Shown here one piece after another: positions 26,610-35,730 of a stretch of DNA of 64,000 bases. Each line of letters opens with the position of its first letter. Position 1 is the first letter of the stretch. Where the stretch lies: the NCBI RefSeq assembly GCF_000155615.1, contig NZ_DS989915.1, forward strand, positions 2,001,955-2,065,954, read 5' to 3'. This DNA is from Alcanivorax sp. DG881. Lineage in GTDB: Bacteria; Pseudomonadota; Gammaproteobacteria; Pseudomonadales; Alcanivoracaceae. Made by a program: the position numbers and the translations under genes. The notes beneath the pieces were generated by a model that was given only the letters and a program-made list of their open reading frames with translations, was not told the DNA's origin and did not search any database.

Positions 26610-28041
26610 GATCGGCGGGCTCCTCGGCGGCGGCCGCGTCAGCGTCGCTATCGGCCGGACGAATCTGTGGCGCCTTGGGACCGATGCTGACGATGGCCAG
26701 ATTGTCCGGGGTCAGGTTGCGCTGGAACGCGGCCTGAATCTCCTCCGCCGTCACCGTGCGCACCTGCTGGTTGAACCACTGCAGGTAATCCAGCGGCAGG
26801 TCGTAGAAACCGATGGCGCCAAGCTGGCCGATGATGTCGCTGTTATCCGCCGTGCCCAGGGCAAAGCTGCCAAGAATGCTGGCGCGGGTTTCTTCCAGCT
26901 GTTCCGCGGTGGGGCCGTCCTGCACAAACTGGTCGATCAGATCCAGGGTCAGGGTCAGCGCGTCGTCGGCATTGTCGTTACCCGTCTGCAGGCGCACCTG
27001 AAACGGGCCACCGGCGGCCATGGGGCCGAAATGGCTGCTGATACCGTACACGTAGCCACGCTTCTGCCGCACTTCGTCGGTGAGAATGGAGGCAAAGCCA
27101 CCACCACCGAGCACCTGATTGCCCACATACAAAGCCACATGGTCCGGGTTGCCCCGCCAGGTGGCCTGATTGCCGAGCAGGATATGGGTCTGGGCGGAGG
27201 GAAAGGTAATGTGCTGGCGTTGGCGCTCGGCGAGCGGTGCGGCCCGCTCCAGCGACGGCGCCGCCTGACCTTCCGGCAACGCAGCGCTGATGTCCGCGGC
27301 AATTGTCTCCGCCTGGGCGCGGTCCAGATCACCCACCATGGCAATCACGGTGTTACCCGCCGCGTAGTAGGTGCGGTAGAAATCCTGCAGTTGATCACGG
27401 GCGATGGCCGGCAGACTCTCCAGGGTGCCATCACTGGGCTGCCCGTAGGGATGGCCGGCAAACACCGTGGCCTGAAACGCCTTGCTCACCTGCGGGCCGG
27501 GCACCTGGGTTTCCATGCGCAGCCCTTGCATCATCTGGGTACGAATTCGCGCCAGGGTGTCCTGCTCAAACGTCGGGCTACCGATCACCTGATTGAACAG
27601 CGCCAATACCGGTTCACGGTACTGCGCCTCGGACAGGGTCCGCAGGCTGATCACCCCCATGTCCCGGTAGCTGGACGAGGAAAAGCTGGCGCCCTGATCT
27701 TCAAAGCCGCGGGCGATATCGTCCACGCTCATGCCATCGGCGCCTTCGCCCAGCAAGGCGCTGGTGAGTGACGCCAGGCCCGGGTGCGCACCATCGCGGG
27801 CGGAGCCGGCATCACTGACCAGACGAATATCCAGCATGGGCAGCGCATCGCTGGCCACAAACAGGACTTTCGCCCCGTCCCCAGTTTGCCAGGACTGGAT
27901 ATCCAGCGCTGGCGCTTGCGGGTCGGTTGCTGCCACCTGCGCTTCGGTGCGGGGGAAAGCCCCCGAAAAGGTCCCGGCACAGGCACTCAGCAGCGCGCCC
28001 AGAACGAGCAAACAGGCCAGTCGGAAAGCATTCATCTTCAT
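26599..28041 (-). CDS. M16-family peptidase-like lipoprotein, probably non-catalytic
   Basis: A 480-residue M16 (insulinase/processing-peptidase) relative with a lipoprotein signal ending LLSAC, Cys21. The position of the zinc motif is filled by LLGEGADG, so the H-x-x-E-H motif is missing and the protein is most likely the structural partner. The next strands (TYYAAGNTVIAMVGDLD) fit the family. Its gene overlaps the stop of the catalytic-type M16 gene by four bases. Both proteins are exported and may form a periplasmic heterodimer. rsmD follows. Confidence 0.85.
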   Translation of the reverse strand: MKMNAFRLACLLVLGALLSACAGTFSGAFPRTEAQVAATDPQAPALDIQSWQTGDGAKVLFVASDALPMLDIRLVSDAGSARDGAHPGLASLTSALLGEGADGMSVDDIARGFEDQGASFSSSSYRDMGVISLRTLSEAQYREPVLALFNQVIGSPTFEQDTLARIRTQMMQGLRMETQVPGPQVSKAFQATVFAGHPYGQPSDGTLESLPAIARDQLQDFYRTYYAAGNTVIAMVGDLDRAQAETIAADISAALPEGQAAPSLERAAPLAERQRQHITFPSAQTHILLGNQATWRGNPDHVALYVGNQVLGGGGFASILTDEVRQKRGYVYGISSHFGPMAAGGPFQVRLQTGNDNADDALTLTLDLIDQFVQDGPTAEQLEETRASILGSFALGTADNSDIIGQLGAIGFYDLPLDYLQWFNQQVRTVTAEEIQAAFQRNLTPDNLAIVSIGPKAPQIRPADSDADAAAAEEPADRAP

Positions 28042-29390
28042 GGTTGCGGCTCCGCTTTCGGTTGATCAGAGGTGGGCGCTTTCGGTTTCACCGTGCCCAC
28101 GGTCAGCCGTTCTGGCACCAGCCATTGCTGTGCCACGCGCTGCACGTCTTCGGCGGTAACTGCCTCCAGGTTGTCGGCAAAGCGGGCGGACAGGTCAATA
28201 TCCAGCCCCAGGGTGCTCAGCATCCCCAGCTCCATGGCCTGACCCATCACCGAGTCTTTTTCGTACACCTGGCCCGCCAGCACCCCGGCCCGCACCCGCG
28301 CCATTTCCGCGTCGGTGGGCAGCGTGGTTTGCAGCCGTTCGATCTGCGCCAGCAGCGCTTTTTCCACTTGCTCCAGAGTCACGTCCGGGCTGGGAGCGGC
28401 GGTCAACGTGAAGGTACCATCGCCCCGCTGAATCCCGCTGTAGCTGGCACCGGCGCCGGCCACCAGCCGTTCGCCACGCACCAGATCCGTTTCGATGCGC
28501 GCGCTCATGCCGCCATCAAGCACGCCAGCCAGCATGGTCAGGGCGTAGAAATCACTCTTGTCTTCCAGCGTGACCAGCGACGGCACGTTGTACATCATGT
28601 ACAGGGAGGGCACTTTTACCGGCAGATTCAGCGCCAGACGGCGCTCACCGGCCGGCGGATTCACCGTCTGTTTGGGCCGTGGCGGAGTCTGCCCGGCCGG
28701 CAGATCGGCAAAGAATTTCTCCACCAGAGGCTCCACCTGCTCGCGGGTGACATCCCCGGCAATCACCAGGGTGGCGTTGCCCGGCACATAGAACCGCTGG
28801 TACCAGCTACGCGCCTGCTCCGGCTGCAGCTGGGCCAGCAGCGAGCGCCAGCCAATAATCGGGTGGGCATAGCCAGTCCCCGGACGGGCCACCGCCTGGA
28901 ATTTTTCCCAGGCCAGCGCATTGGGGTTATCGTCCGTGCGCATGCGCCGCTCTTCCATCACCACATCCAGCTCGCGGGCAAATTCCGCGTCGTCAATTTC
29001 CAGGTGCCCCAAGCGTTCCGCCTCCAACTCCAGCGCCAACGGCAGGCGCGACACTTCGTATTGCTGGAAGTAAGCGGTGTAGTCATAACTGGTAAAGGCG
29101 TTATCGCTGCCCCCGTAACGAGACACCAGCCTGGAAAAATCGCCGGGGCCCAGCTTCTCGGTGCCCTTGAACATCATGTGTTCCAGCACGTGGGCCAGCC
29201 CGGTCTCAAAAGGGGCTTCATCAATACTGCCCGCCTTGAACCACACCATCACGGTGACCACCGGCGCGCGGTGATCTTCACGGACCAGCACTTTCAGGCC
29301 GTTATCCAGCGTAAAGGCATGGGTCGGCAGCGCCGCCTGGGCAGTCAGCGACCACAGACCCAGCGCCAATACCGTTATCAGTCTTTTCAT
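28038..29390 (-). CDS. M16-family zinc peptidase, catalytic type
   Basis: A 450-residue exported zinc peptidase. The signal peptide (about 1-19, ending TAQA) is followed by the inverted zinc motif HVLEH at residues 67-71, with GSIDEAPFETGLAH before it and MMFKGTEKLGPG after it. The third ligand should be a glutamate near the EFARELDVVMEERR stretch. Its partner gene lacks the zinc motif. The pair is divergent from ftsY, an arrangement common in gammaproteobacteria. Confidence 0.9.
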   Translation of the reverse strand: MKRLITVLALGLWSLTAQAALPTHAFTLDNGLKVLVREDHRAPVVTVMVWFKAGSIDEAPFETGLAHVLEHMMFKGTEKLGPGDFSRLVSRYGGSDNAFTSYDYTAYFQQYEVSRLPLALELEAERLGHLEIDDAEFARELDVVMEERRMRTDDNPNALAWEKFQAVARPGTGYAHPIIGWRSLLAQLQPEQARSWYQRFYVPGNATLVIAGDVTREQVEPLVEKFFADLPAGQTPPRPKQTVNPPAGERRLALNLPVKVPSLYMMYNVPSLVTLEDKSDFYALTMLAGVLDGGMSARIETDLVRGERLVAGAGASYSGIQRGDGTFTLTAAPSPDVTLEQVEKALLAQIERLQTTLPTDAEMARVRAGVLAGQVYEKDSVMGQAMELGMLSTLGLDIDLSARFADNLEAVTAEDVQRVAQQWLVPERLTVGTVKPKAPTSDQPKAEPQP

Positions 29391-29609
29391 GAAATACCTC
29401 TATTGGGGGCACACCTGTGTTGAGAACCACAAACCCGAAGCTGCTCCCCTCTCCCCATAATGGTAGGATAGCGGCGCGTTCGCCCCCGCGAACGGCAACT
29501 CTGCAAGCAGGTCCTTTTTTTCTCCGGCATAGCATACCGGGTTATCGCCCTGCTCTTGCAGCCTCATTGCAAAAGAAGGGTCACCCTTCTTGATTGGATA
29601 CGACTGATC

Positions 29610-30794
29610 ATGAGCGACGAAGTTTCCCGCGACGACGACAACCGCCCGCAACCGGACGAAAAACCGGAAGAAAAGAAGACCGGTTTCTGGAAGCGCATAT
29701 TTACCGGTGTGGATGCCGACGAGGCACCCACCGCAGCGCCCGAGCCCGCGGCAGAAAGCGCTCCGGCACCCGCTGAGCCTGCCACACCGCCACCAACAGC
29801 AGCGCCGGAGCCCATACCTTCTGCGCCAGCCGCCCCCGAGGAAAGCCCTCAGGATGAGGACGGCGACGGCGGTTTCTGGACCCGCATGAAGCAGGGCATG
29901 AGCAAGACCCGCAAGGGACTGGGCAAGGGCCTGGCCGACCTGCTGGTGGGCGCCAAAGAGATCGACGACGAGATCTTCGAGGAAATCGAAACCCAGCTGC
30001 TGGTGGCGGATGTGGGCGTGGAAGCCACCGACGTGATCGTTCAGGCCCTCACCGACCAGGTGACCCGCGAAGAACTGGTAGACGCCGACGCCCTCTACGA
30101 ATCCCTGCAGAACGAATTGCGCAAGTTGCTGGTTCCGGTGGACCAGCCCATGCAGATCGACGGCAGCAAAAAGCCCTACGTGATCCTGATGGTGGGTGTG
30201 AACGGGGTCGGCAAGACCACCACCATCGGCAAGCTGGCCTGCCGCTTCAAGGCCGAAGGCAAGAGCGTGATGCTGGCCGCCGGTGACACCTTCCGGGCGG
30301 CCGCCGTGGAGCAGCTACAGGTATGGGGCGAGCGTAACGACATTCCCGTGGTGGCCCAGCACACCGGCGCCGATTCTGCCTCGGTGGTCTATGACGCGGT
30401 GCAAGCCGCCCAGTCTCGCGGTGCCGATATTTTGATCGCCGATACCGCCGGGCGCCTGCATACCCGCGGCAACCTGATGGAAGAACTCACCAAGGTCACC
30501 CGGGTGATGAAAAAACTGATCCCGGATGCGCCCCACGAGGTATTGCTGGTACTCGATGCAGGCACCGGCCAGAATGCCATCAACCAGGCAGAACAGTTCC
30601 GTGATGCCGCCGGCGTGACCGGGTTGGCACTCACCAAGCTCGACGGCACCGCCAAAGGCGGTATCCTGTTTGCCTTGGCCAAACGCACTGGCCTGCCGAT
30701 TCGTTTTATCGGCGTCGGGGAACGACTGGAAGACCTGCGCCCCTTCCATGCGGAAGAGTTTGTGCAGGCACTGTTTGAAGATGTGACCGGTTAA
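29610..30794 (+). CDS. ftsY: Signal recognition particle receptor FtsY
   Basis: A 394-residue SRP receptor GTPase that brings ribosome-nascent chain complexes to the SecYEG translocon. An acidic, proline/alanine-rich A domain (about 1-85) leads to the NG domain. GTPase motifs: GVNGVGKTTTIGKLA (196-210), DTFRAAA, DTAGR (278-282) and TKLD (342-345). The ATG at 29610 starts right where the acidic A domain begins; its ribosome site is weak. First gene of ftsY-ftsE-ftsX, but separated from ftsE by a heptamer-built hairpin. Confidence 0.95.
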   Translation: MSDEVSRDDDNRPQPDEKPEEKKTGFWKRIFTGVDADEAPTAAPEPAAESAPAPAEPATPPPTAAPEPIPSAPAAPEESPQDEDGDGGFWTRMKQGMSKTRKGLGKGLADLLVGAKEIDDEIFEEIETQLLVADVGVEATDVIVQALTDQVTREELVDADALYESLQNELRKLLVPVDQPMQIDGSKKPYVILMVGVNGVGKTTTIGKLACRFKAEGKSVMLAAGDTFRAAAVEQLQVWGERNDIPVVAQHTGADSASVVYDAVQAAQSRGADILIADTAGRLHTRGNLMEELTKVTRVMKKLIPDAPHEVLLVLDAGTGQNAINQAEQFRDAAGVTGLALTKLDGTAKGGILFALAKRTGLPIRFIGVGERLEDLRPFHAEEFVQALFEDVTG

Positions 30795-30812
30795 ACGCCG
30801 CACGCCCCAGGC

Positions 30813-30857
30813 TTCACGCAACACGCCGCGTGTAAGCCTGCTGCGTGTTACGTGAAG
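30813..30857. repeat. Heptamer hairpin, family C, between ftsY and ftsE
   Basis: Written in sevens from 30813 the sequence is TTCACGC, AACACGC, CGCGTGT, AAGCCTG, CTGCGTG, TTACGTG. The first two units pair with the last two as a 14-bp stem (one mismatch). So the repeat folds on itself inside the operon and could slow or end transcription or stabilise the mRNA. The same unit recurs at 33754-33774. Confidence 0.65.
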
Positions 30858-30880
30858 CGGTCGAGCCTAAGCGAGACACC

Positions 30881-31567
30881 ATGATTCAGTTTGACCGGGT
30901 CAGCAAACGCTACCCGAACGGGAAAGACGCGCTCAGCAAAGTGGGGTTCACACTCCCCGCCGGGCAGTTGACGTTTCTCACCGGTCACTCCGGGGCGGGC
31001 AAGTCCACCCTGCTGAAACTGATCATGATGATTGAGCGCCCTACACAAGGGCAGGTGCTGATAGATAACCAGAACCTGAACGGTTTCAGTAATCGCCACA
31101 TCCCCCTGCTGCGCCGCAAGATCGGCATGGTCCACCAGAACCACCAACTGCTGTTCGACCGCAGTGTCTTTGATAACGTGGCCCTGCCGTTGATCATCGC
31201 CGGCTATGCCCGTGCCGACATCGGCAAACGGGTGCGCGCCGCCCTGGACAAGGTGGGCCTGCTGGACAAGGAAAAGCTCAACCCGATCATGCTCTCCGGC
31301 GGCGAACAGCAACGCGTGGGCATCGCCCGGGCAGTGGTCAACAAACCCCCGCTGCTGCTGGCCGATGAGCCCACCGGCAACCTGGACCCGGCCCTGTCCG
31401 AAGAGATCATGGACCTGTTCAAGGATTTCGCCCGGGTCGGCGTGGCGGTCTTGATCGCCACCCACGACCTGAGCCTGATCGCCCGCTACAACCACCGCCT
31501 GCTGACCTTGCGCGAAGGCCGCCTGATCCATGACGGCGACGAATCGGGAGAGGCCCATGGCGCCTAA
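30881..31567 (+). CDS. ftsE: Cell-division ABC ATPase FtsE
   Basis: A 228-residue ABC ATPase that pairs with FtsX to activate peptidoglycan hydrolases at the division site. Walker A GHSGAGKS (35-42), signature LSGGEQQ (138-144) and Walker B LLLADEP (158-164) are complete. The ATG at 30881 matches the usual FtsE start (MIQFDRVSKRYPNG); an upstream frame would start inside the repeat. The ribosome site is weak. It overlaps ftsX by 11 bases. Confidence 0.95.
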   Translation: MIQFDRVSKRYPNGKDALSKVGFTLPAGQLTFLTGHSGAGKSTLLKLIMMIERPTQGQVLIDNQNLNGFSNRHIPLLRRKIGMVHQNHQLLFDRSVFDNVALPLIIAGYARADIGKRVRAALDKVGLLDKEKLNPIMLSGGEQQRVGIARAVVNKPPLLLADEPTGNLDPALSEEIMDLFKDFARVGVAVLIATHDLSLIARYNHRLLTLREGRLIHDGDESGEAHGA

Positions 31568-32609
31568 CAACACCAACAAGGGCAAAAGCAACCGGGGCGC
31601 CCGCAGCGCCACTCCGGTCAAACCCGGCCGCCAGAAAACGGAACGGCCACGTCGGGTGGCCGGCGCTCACAGCGCCCAGACCTCCCTGAGAGACCGTTTT
31701 ATCAGCTGGCGCCAGCACCATCGCGACTCCCTGCGCGACGCCCTGCAACGCCTCAATGCCGCCCGCGCCAGCAGCGCCATGACCATTCTGGTCATCGCCA
31801 TCGCCCTGGCCCTGCCCGCCGGGTTGGCCGTGCTGCTGGACAATGCCCGCGCCATCACCCGGGGCTGGGACGGCAATGCCCATCTGTCCGTGTTCCTGGA
31901 CATGGATATTAGCGAGGCCCGCCAGCGGGCGCTGGCCGAGGAATGGCAAGGCACCGAAAATATCACCCGCACCGAGGTGATTACCCGCGCCCAGGCGCTG
32001 GCGGAGTTCAAGGCCCTGTCCGGTTTCGGTGATGTACTCGAAGCCCTGCCGGACAACCCGCTTCCCCCGCTGATTGTGGTCTTCCCGGACAGCACCGACC
32101 CGGTGACCCTGCGCGCCCTGGAGAACCGCCTGGGCGACGCTGATGGTGTGGATCTGGTGCAGCTGGACGTGGAATGGGTACGCCGCCTGCACGCCCTCAT
32201 CGAGCTGGGAGAGCGACTCATTTCCGCCCTCACCCTGGCGCTGGCCGCCGCCGTGGTGCTGGTCATGGTGAACACCATCCGCCTGGCCATCGAAAGCCGG
32301 CGGGAAGAAATTGTGGTGGTCAAGATTGTCGGCGGCACCGACGGCTTCGTCCGTCGTCCCTTCCTCTATACCGGCTTTTGCTTCGGCTTCGCGGGCGGCC
32401 TCACCGCAGTCATTCTGGTGCAGGTTGCGCTGTGGTGGCTGGGCGGGCCCATTGATGAATTGCTGATGCTTTATAGCAGCGAGCAATCTCTGACCTCCAT
32501 GGCCGCATCCAGCCTGATCATCCTGCCCCTGTTCAGCGGTGTACTGGGCCTGCTGGGCGCCTGGCTGGCCGTGGGCCGCCACCTGGGCGATATCGAGCCT
32601 AATTTCTGA
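31557..32609 (+). CDS. ftsX: Cell-division membrane protein FtsX
   Basis: A 350-residue permease-like partner of FtsE. A basic cytoplasmic N-tail of about 70 residues, a first helix (ASSAMTILVIAIALALPAGLAVLL), a periplasmic domain (about 100-205) and three C-terminal helices match the FtsX plan. It links FtsE to the septal wall hydrolases. GGGAGAGG before the ATG at 31557 decides the start; an earlier in-frame ATG at 31530 has no such site. It is followed by 265 bases that hold the rpoH promoter region. Confidence 0.93.
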   Translation: MAPNNTNKGKSNRGARSATPVKPGRQKTERPRRVAGAHSAQTSLRDRFISWRQHHRDSLRDALQRLNAARASSAMTILVIAIALALPAGLAVLLDNARAITRGWDGNAHLSVFLDMDISEARQRALAEEWQGTENITRTEVITRAQALAEFKALSGFGDVLEALPDNPLPPLIVVFPDSTDPVTLRALENRLGDADGVDLVQLDVEWVRRLHALIELGERLISALTLALAAAVVLVMVNTIRLAIESRREEIVVVKIVGGTDGFVRRPFLYTGFCFGFAGGLTAVILVQVALWWLGGPIDELLMLYSSEQSLTSMAASSLIILPLFSGVLGLLGAWLAVGRHLGDIEPNF

Positions 32610-32784
32610 GGCAAAGGCCCCGCAGCCCGGCTTCAAGCCTGAGCGGGTAGCCTGACAAATTGACGCCCAGGGAACCTGATCGCCCCAAACCCCTCTAATA
32701 CTCTGTTCATCCGTGCTTAACACGGGCGATGCATGCTCTTCAGCATCGATCAACTGAGTCGATCAAACGGAACTTTTTCGCCTA

Positions 32785-32811
32785 TTAGCACTCTATGAAT
32801 GCGAGTGCTAA
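32785..32811 (+). promoter_or_regulatory. Perfect CIRCE operator upstream of rpoH
   Basis: TTAGCACTC (32785-32793), nine bases, then GAGTGCTAA (32803-32811): an exact match to the CIRCE consensus bound by the heat-shock repressor HrcA. It ends 63 bases before the rpoH start. The hrcA gene itself is not in this window. I see nothing else certain in 32610-32784. Confidence 0.9.
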
Positions 32812-32874
32812 TATCAGGACTCAAACGGATTGGGATGCTCGTCAACGAGCGACGCCAACGAGGAGAACACGCGC

Positions 32875-33738
32875 ATGACACACCTTTCAGAACGCGCACA
32901 GGCGCTCACATTAGCCGTACCGGGTAACGACCTGGACGCCTACATGCGAGCCGTTAACGCCGTGCCGGTACTCAGCGCAGAGGAAGAACAACGCCTTGGC
33001 GAACGACTGTATTACGATCAGGACCTGGATGCGGCACGCAGCCTGGTCCTGTCTCACTTGCGCTTTGTCGCCCACATCGCCCGCAGCTACACCGGTTACG
33101 GCCTGCCACTGGGCGACTTGGTGCAGGAAGGCAACGTGGGCCTGATGAAGGCCGTAAAACGCTTTGACCCCACTAAAGGGGTCCGTCTGGTGAGCTTTGC
33201 GGTGCACTGGATCAAGGCCGAAATCCACGAATACGTGATCAAGAACTGGCGCATCGTGAAAGTGGCCACCACCAAGGCCCAGCGCAAGCTGTTCTTCAAC
33301 CTGCGTGGCCAGAAAAAACGTCTGGGCCGCCTGACCATGGAAGAGGCCCAGCGGGTCGCCGACGACCTGGGCGTTACCGCCACGCAGGTCAAGGAAATGG
33401 AAGGCCGTCTGGGCGCCTACGACGCCAGCTTCGATGGCCCCACCAACGATGACGACGACAGCACCGTGGTGTCACCCGCCGCCTATCTACACAGCGACAA
33501 CAGTGACCCGGCCGATCTGCTTGCGGAACAGGACAAGCAGCAGCGCGAAAGTCGCCAGCTGAGCTCCGCCCTGATGGCACTGGACGAACGCAGCCGCGAC
33601 ATTCTGGAACGCCGCTGGCTGGCGGACCAGAAATCCACCCTGCAGGAACTGGCCGACGAATACGGCGTGTCTGCCGAACGGATTCGCCAGCTGGAAAACA
33701 ACGCCATCAAAAAGCTGCGTAACGCCATCGCAGCGTAA
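32875..33738 (+). CDS. rpoH: Heat-shock sigma factor RpoH (sigma-32)
   Basis: A 287-residue sigma-32. Region 2 ([33 protein letters not shown]) and the RpoH box QRKLFFNLR (136-144) identify it beyond doubt. The C-terminal region 4.2 helix-turn-helix is [20 protein letters not shown]. It directs transcription of chaperone and protease genes after heat stress. AGGAG precedes the ATG at 32875 by about nine bases. A perfect CIRCE operator lies in the leader region, so the repressor HrcA may control it. Confidence 0.97.
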   Translation: MTHLSERAQALTLAVPGNDLDAYMRAVNAVPVLSAEEEQRLGERLYYDQDLDAARSLVLSHLRFVAHIARSYTGYGLPLGDLVQEGNVGLMKAVKRFDPTKGVRLVSFAVHWIKAEIHEYVIKNWRIVKVATTKAQRKLFFNLRGQKKRLGRLTMEEAQRVADDLGVTATQVKEMEGRLGAYDASFDGPTNDDDDSTVVSPAAYLHSDNSDPADLLAEQDKQQRESRQLSSALMALDERSRDILERRWLADQKSTLQELADEYGVSAERIRQLENNAIKKLRNAIAA

Positions 33739-33753
33739 AGATACGCTGCATGC

Positions 33754-33774
33754 TTCACGCAACAGGCAACACGC
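33754..33774. repeat. Heptamer repeat, family C, after rpoH
   Basis: Three tandem units TTCACGC, AACAGGC, AACACGC lie just before the rpoH terminator. A further GTAACACGC at 33837-33845 is in the same direction, so this copy is not a clean inverted pair. Confidence 0.5.
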
Positions 33775-33775
33775 T

Positions 33776-33801
33776 AAAAGCCCCTTCCGAGGGGCTTTTT
33801 T
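33776..33801 (+). terminator. Intrinsic terminator of rpoH
   Basis: AAAAGCCCC (33776-33784) pairs with GGGGCTTTT, loop TTCCGA, followed by more T residues. Confidence 0.92.
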
Positions 33802-33863
33802 GTGCCGCTTTACGGCAACGACACACATCATGCGGCGTAACACGCAAAAACCTTATTCCCGCT

Positions 33864-34031
33864 GTAGGAACCGAGCTTGCGAAGGTAACCGCCACAGGCT
33901 GGCCCGTAAGGGTGAGCGAAGCGAATAACGCCACTTGAGGCGCGAATAGCGGCCCCTCGCAACCCCTTCTCGTTACTCGAAACGACATCCCTCGCCAAGG
34001 CTCGGGTTCGCGCCCCAAGCGGCGCTCCTAC
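33864..34031. repeat. Paired REP-like element (BIME-like)
   Basis: A 168-base stretch begins GTAGGAACCGAGCTTGCG and ends, read from the other strand, GTAGGAGCGCCGCTTGGGG. The shared GTAGGA ends and GC-rich stems recall the REP pairs of Pseudomonas. It fills most of the 385-base gap after rpoH, which otherwise has no gene. Confidence 0.55.
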
Positions 34032-34123
34032 CCTCGCAACGAATGTACCCCGCGACACGGATATTCCGGTACACTATGCAACCCGAGGCGGCACTCGTTT
34101 TGACCGCCACTGCGGAGTCCCGA

Positions 34124-34492
34124 ATGAAAACCCTGCTTGTACTCGGCGCCCTCAACAGCGCCCTTGCCGTCATGCTCGGCGCCTTCGGTGCCCATGGCCT
34201 GAAAGCCCGCGTGGACGAATCCCTGCTCGCCACCTGGGCCACCGCCAGCGAATACCATTTCTTTCATGCGCTGGCGCTGCTGCTGGTGGGTTTACTGGCG
34301 AAAACGTTCGGCGCCTCCAGCATGGTCACTGCCGGCTGGGTATTGTTTGCCGGTATGCTGGTATTCAGTGGTAGCCTGTACGTACTGGTGTTAAGCGGGC
34401 AGAAATGGCTTGGCGCCATTACCCCGCTAGGCGGCACCGCCCTGATCATCGGCTGGCTGATGCTGGCCTGGTCCCTTTTCAAACACGCTTGA
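34124..34492 (+). CDS. DUF423 (YgdD-like) small membrane protein
   Basis: A 122-residue protein with four membrane helices. The start MKTLLVLGALNSALAVMLGAFGAHGLK is the hallmark of DUF423 (the YgdD family), and YHFFHALALL follows. Function unknown in all bacteria. GGAG lies before the ATG at 34124. It precedes thiS by eight bases, so it may be in the same transcript. Confidence 0.88.
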   Translation: MKTLLVLGALNSALAVMLGAFGAHGLKARVDESLLATWATASEYHFFHALALLLVGLLAKTFGASSMVTAGWVLFAGMLVFSGSLYVLVLSGQKWLGAITPLGGTALIIGWLMLAWSLFKHA

Positions 34493-34500
34493 TAAAGATC

Positions 34501-34698
34501 ATGAAGCTCATTGTGAATGGCGATACGCTCTCCCTGGACGGCAACACCATTGCCGACCTGGTGGCCCAGCTGGAACTGACTGGCCGCCGGCTGGCGGTGG
34601 AAGTGAACCGGGACATCATCCCGAAAAGCCAACATGCCGACTTCACGCTGAACGAAGGTGACGTGCTGGAAATCGTGCATGCCATCGGCGGCGGCTGA
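34501..34698 (+). CDS. thiS: Sulfur carrier protein ThiS
   Basis: A 65-residue ubiquitin-like protein ending in the required Gly-Gly (HAIGGG). Its C-terminus carries sulfur as a thiocarboxylate for thiazole synthesis in thiamine biosynthesis. It starts at the ATG at 34501 (MKLIVNGD); the ribosome site is weak. thiG follows 57 bases later. I looked for a TPP riboswitch ahead of it and found no clear one. Confidence 0.93.
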   Translation: MKLIVNGDTLSLDGNTIADLVAQLELTGRRLAVEVNRDIIPKSQHADFTLNEGDVLEIVHAIGGG

Positions 34699-34755
34699 CC
34701 CGCACCACCCGAATTGTCCTGACAGCAAACTACTCACCGAATTATCGAGGCCAGA

Positions 34756-35535
34756 ATGTCCGACCTGCTGACCATTGCCGGAAACACCTACTCCTCCCGC
34801 CTGCTGATCGGCACCGGCAAGTACAAGGATTTTGAGGAAACCCGCGACGCCATCGAAACCAGCGGAGCAGAAATCGTCACTGTGGCCATTCGCCGTACCA
34901 ACATTGGCCAGAACGCGGACGAGCCCAACCTGCTCGACTACATCACCCCGGACAAATACACCATCCTGCCCAACACCGCCGGCTGTTTTACCGCCGAAGA
35001 TGCGGTGCGGTGCTGCAAGCTGGCGCGGGAACTGCTGGATGGCCACGACCTGGTGAAACTGGAAGTGCTCGGCGACCAGAAAACCCTGTACCCGAACATT
35101 ACCCACACCCTGCACGCCGCCCGCGAATTGATCGACGACGGCTTCAAGGTGATGGTTTACACCAACGACGACCCCATCGTGGCAAAAGAACTGGAAGACA
35201 TGGGCTGCGTAGCAGTGATGCCATTGGGTTCGCTGATCGGTTCCGGACTGGGTATTCTCAACCCGCACAACATCAAGCTGATCATGGAAGAAGCGAAGGT
35301 CCCCATCATCGTGGACGCCGGCGTGGGCACCGCCTCCGATGCGGCGCTGGCCATGGAAATGGGCTGTGACGGCGTGCTTCTCAATTCAGCCGTGGCCCAT
35401 GCCCAAAAGCCGGTATTGATGGCCTCCGCCATGAAGAAAGCCATCGAAGCCGGCCGCGAAGCCTTCCTGGCCGGGCGCATGCCGCGCAAGGCCTACGCCT
35501 CGGCTTCTTCGCCGCTGGATGGTCTGAGTCGCTAG
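34756..35535 (+). CDS. thiG: Thiazole synthase ThiG
   Basis: A 259-residue TIM-barrel enzyme that joins 1-deoxy-xylulose-5-phosphate, dehydroglycine and ThiS-bound sulfur to form the thiazole ring of thiamine. Lys101 in LVKLEVLGD is the likely Schiff-base residue. [16 protein letters not shown] and the late [16 protein letters not shown] are family motifs. CGAGG precedes the ATG. It works with ThiS encoded directly upstream. Confidence 0.95.
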   Translation: MSDLLTIAGNTYSSRLLIGTGKYKDFEETRDAIETSGAEIVTVAIRRTNIGQNADEPNLLDYITPDKYTILPNTAGCFTAEDAVRCCKLARELLDGHDLVKLEVLGDQKTLYPNITHTLHAARELIDDGFKVMVYTNDDPIVAKELEDMGCVAVMPLGSLIGSGLGILNPHNIKLIMEEAKVPIIVDAGVGTASDAALAMEMGCDGVLLNSAVAHAQKPVLMASAMKKAIEAGREAFLAGRMPRKAYASASSPLDGLSR

Positions 35536-35557
35536 TAAAAGCCCGCTGCCGGCAGGC

Positions 35558-35592
35558 AAAAAAACGGCGCCACTCAGGGGGGAGTTGGCGCC
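35558..35592 (-). terminator. Minus-strand terminator with no known gene
   Basis: GGCGCC-ACTC (35566-35575) pairs with GAGT-T-GGCGCC (35582-35592) with one bulge. On the minus strand it is followed by seven T residues (35564-35558); on the plus strand no T-tract follows. No minus-strand gene is visible upstream of it. Nothing else certain is seen in 35593-35724. Confidence 0.65.
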
Positions 35593-35724
35593 AAGGGGAA
35601 GTGTTGAACCGTTGATGCTCGTGCACTTCAGGCAGAGTTGTATTGAATCTCTGTGTTCACTTTACCCATCCCCGATCAAGGTGGCGTGAAGAGGGCACAT
35701 TCACCGCCAACCGGTCCTTTTTGT

Positions 35725-35730
35725 TATAAT
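35725..35730 (+). promoter_or_regulatory. Likely -10 element of trmB
   Basis: A perfect TATAAT 56 bases before the trmB start, without an equally good -35 box 16-18 bases upstream. Confidence 0.4.

Noticed and set aside
27927-29423. A 498-codon open frame opposite the catalytic M16 peptidase gene
   Set aside because: The peptidase has a signal peptide and zinc motif; the opposite frame has no domain and unnatural composition.
31419-32753. A 444-codon open frame opposite ftsX
   Set aside because: It is a shadow of ftsE/ftsX, rich in Gln/Gly/His, with no initiation signal.
34493-34500. A TPP riboswitch ahead of thiS-thiG
   Set aside because: The gap before thiS is eight bases and the DUF423 gene precedes it; no THI element is seen.
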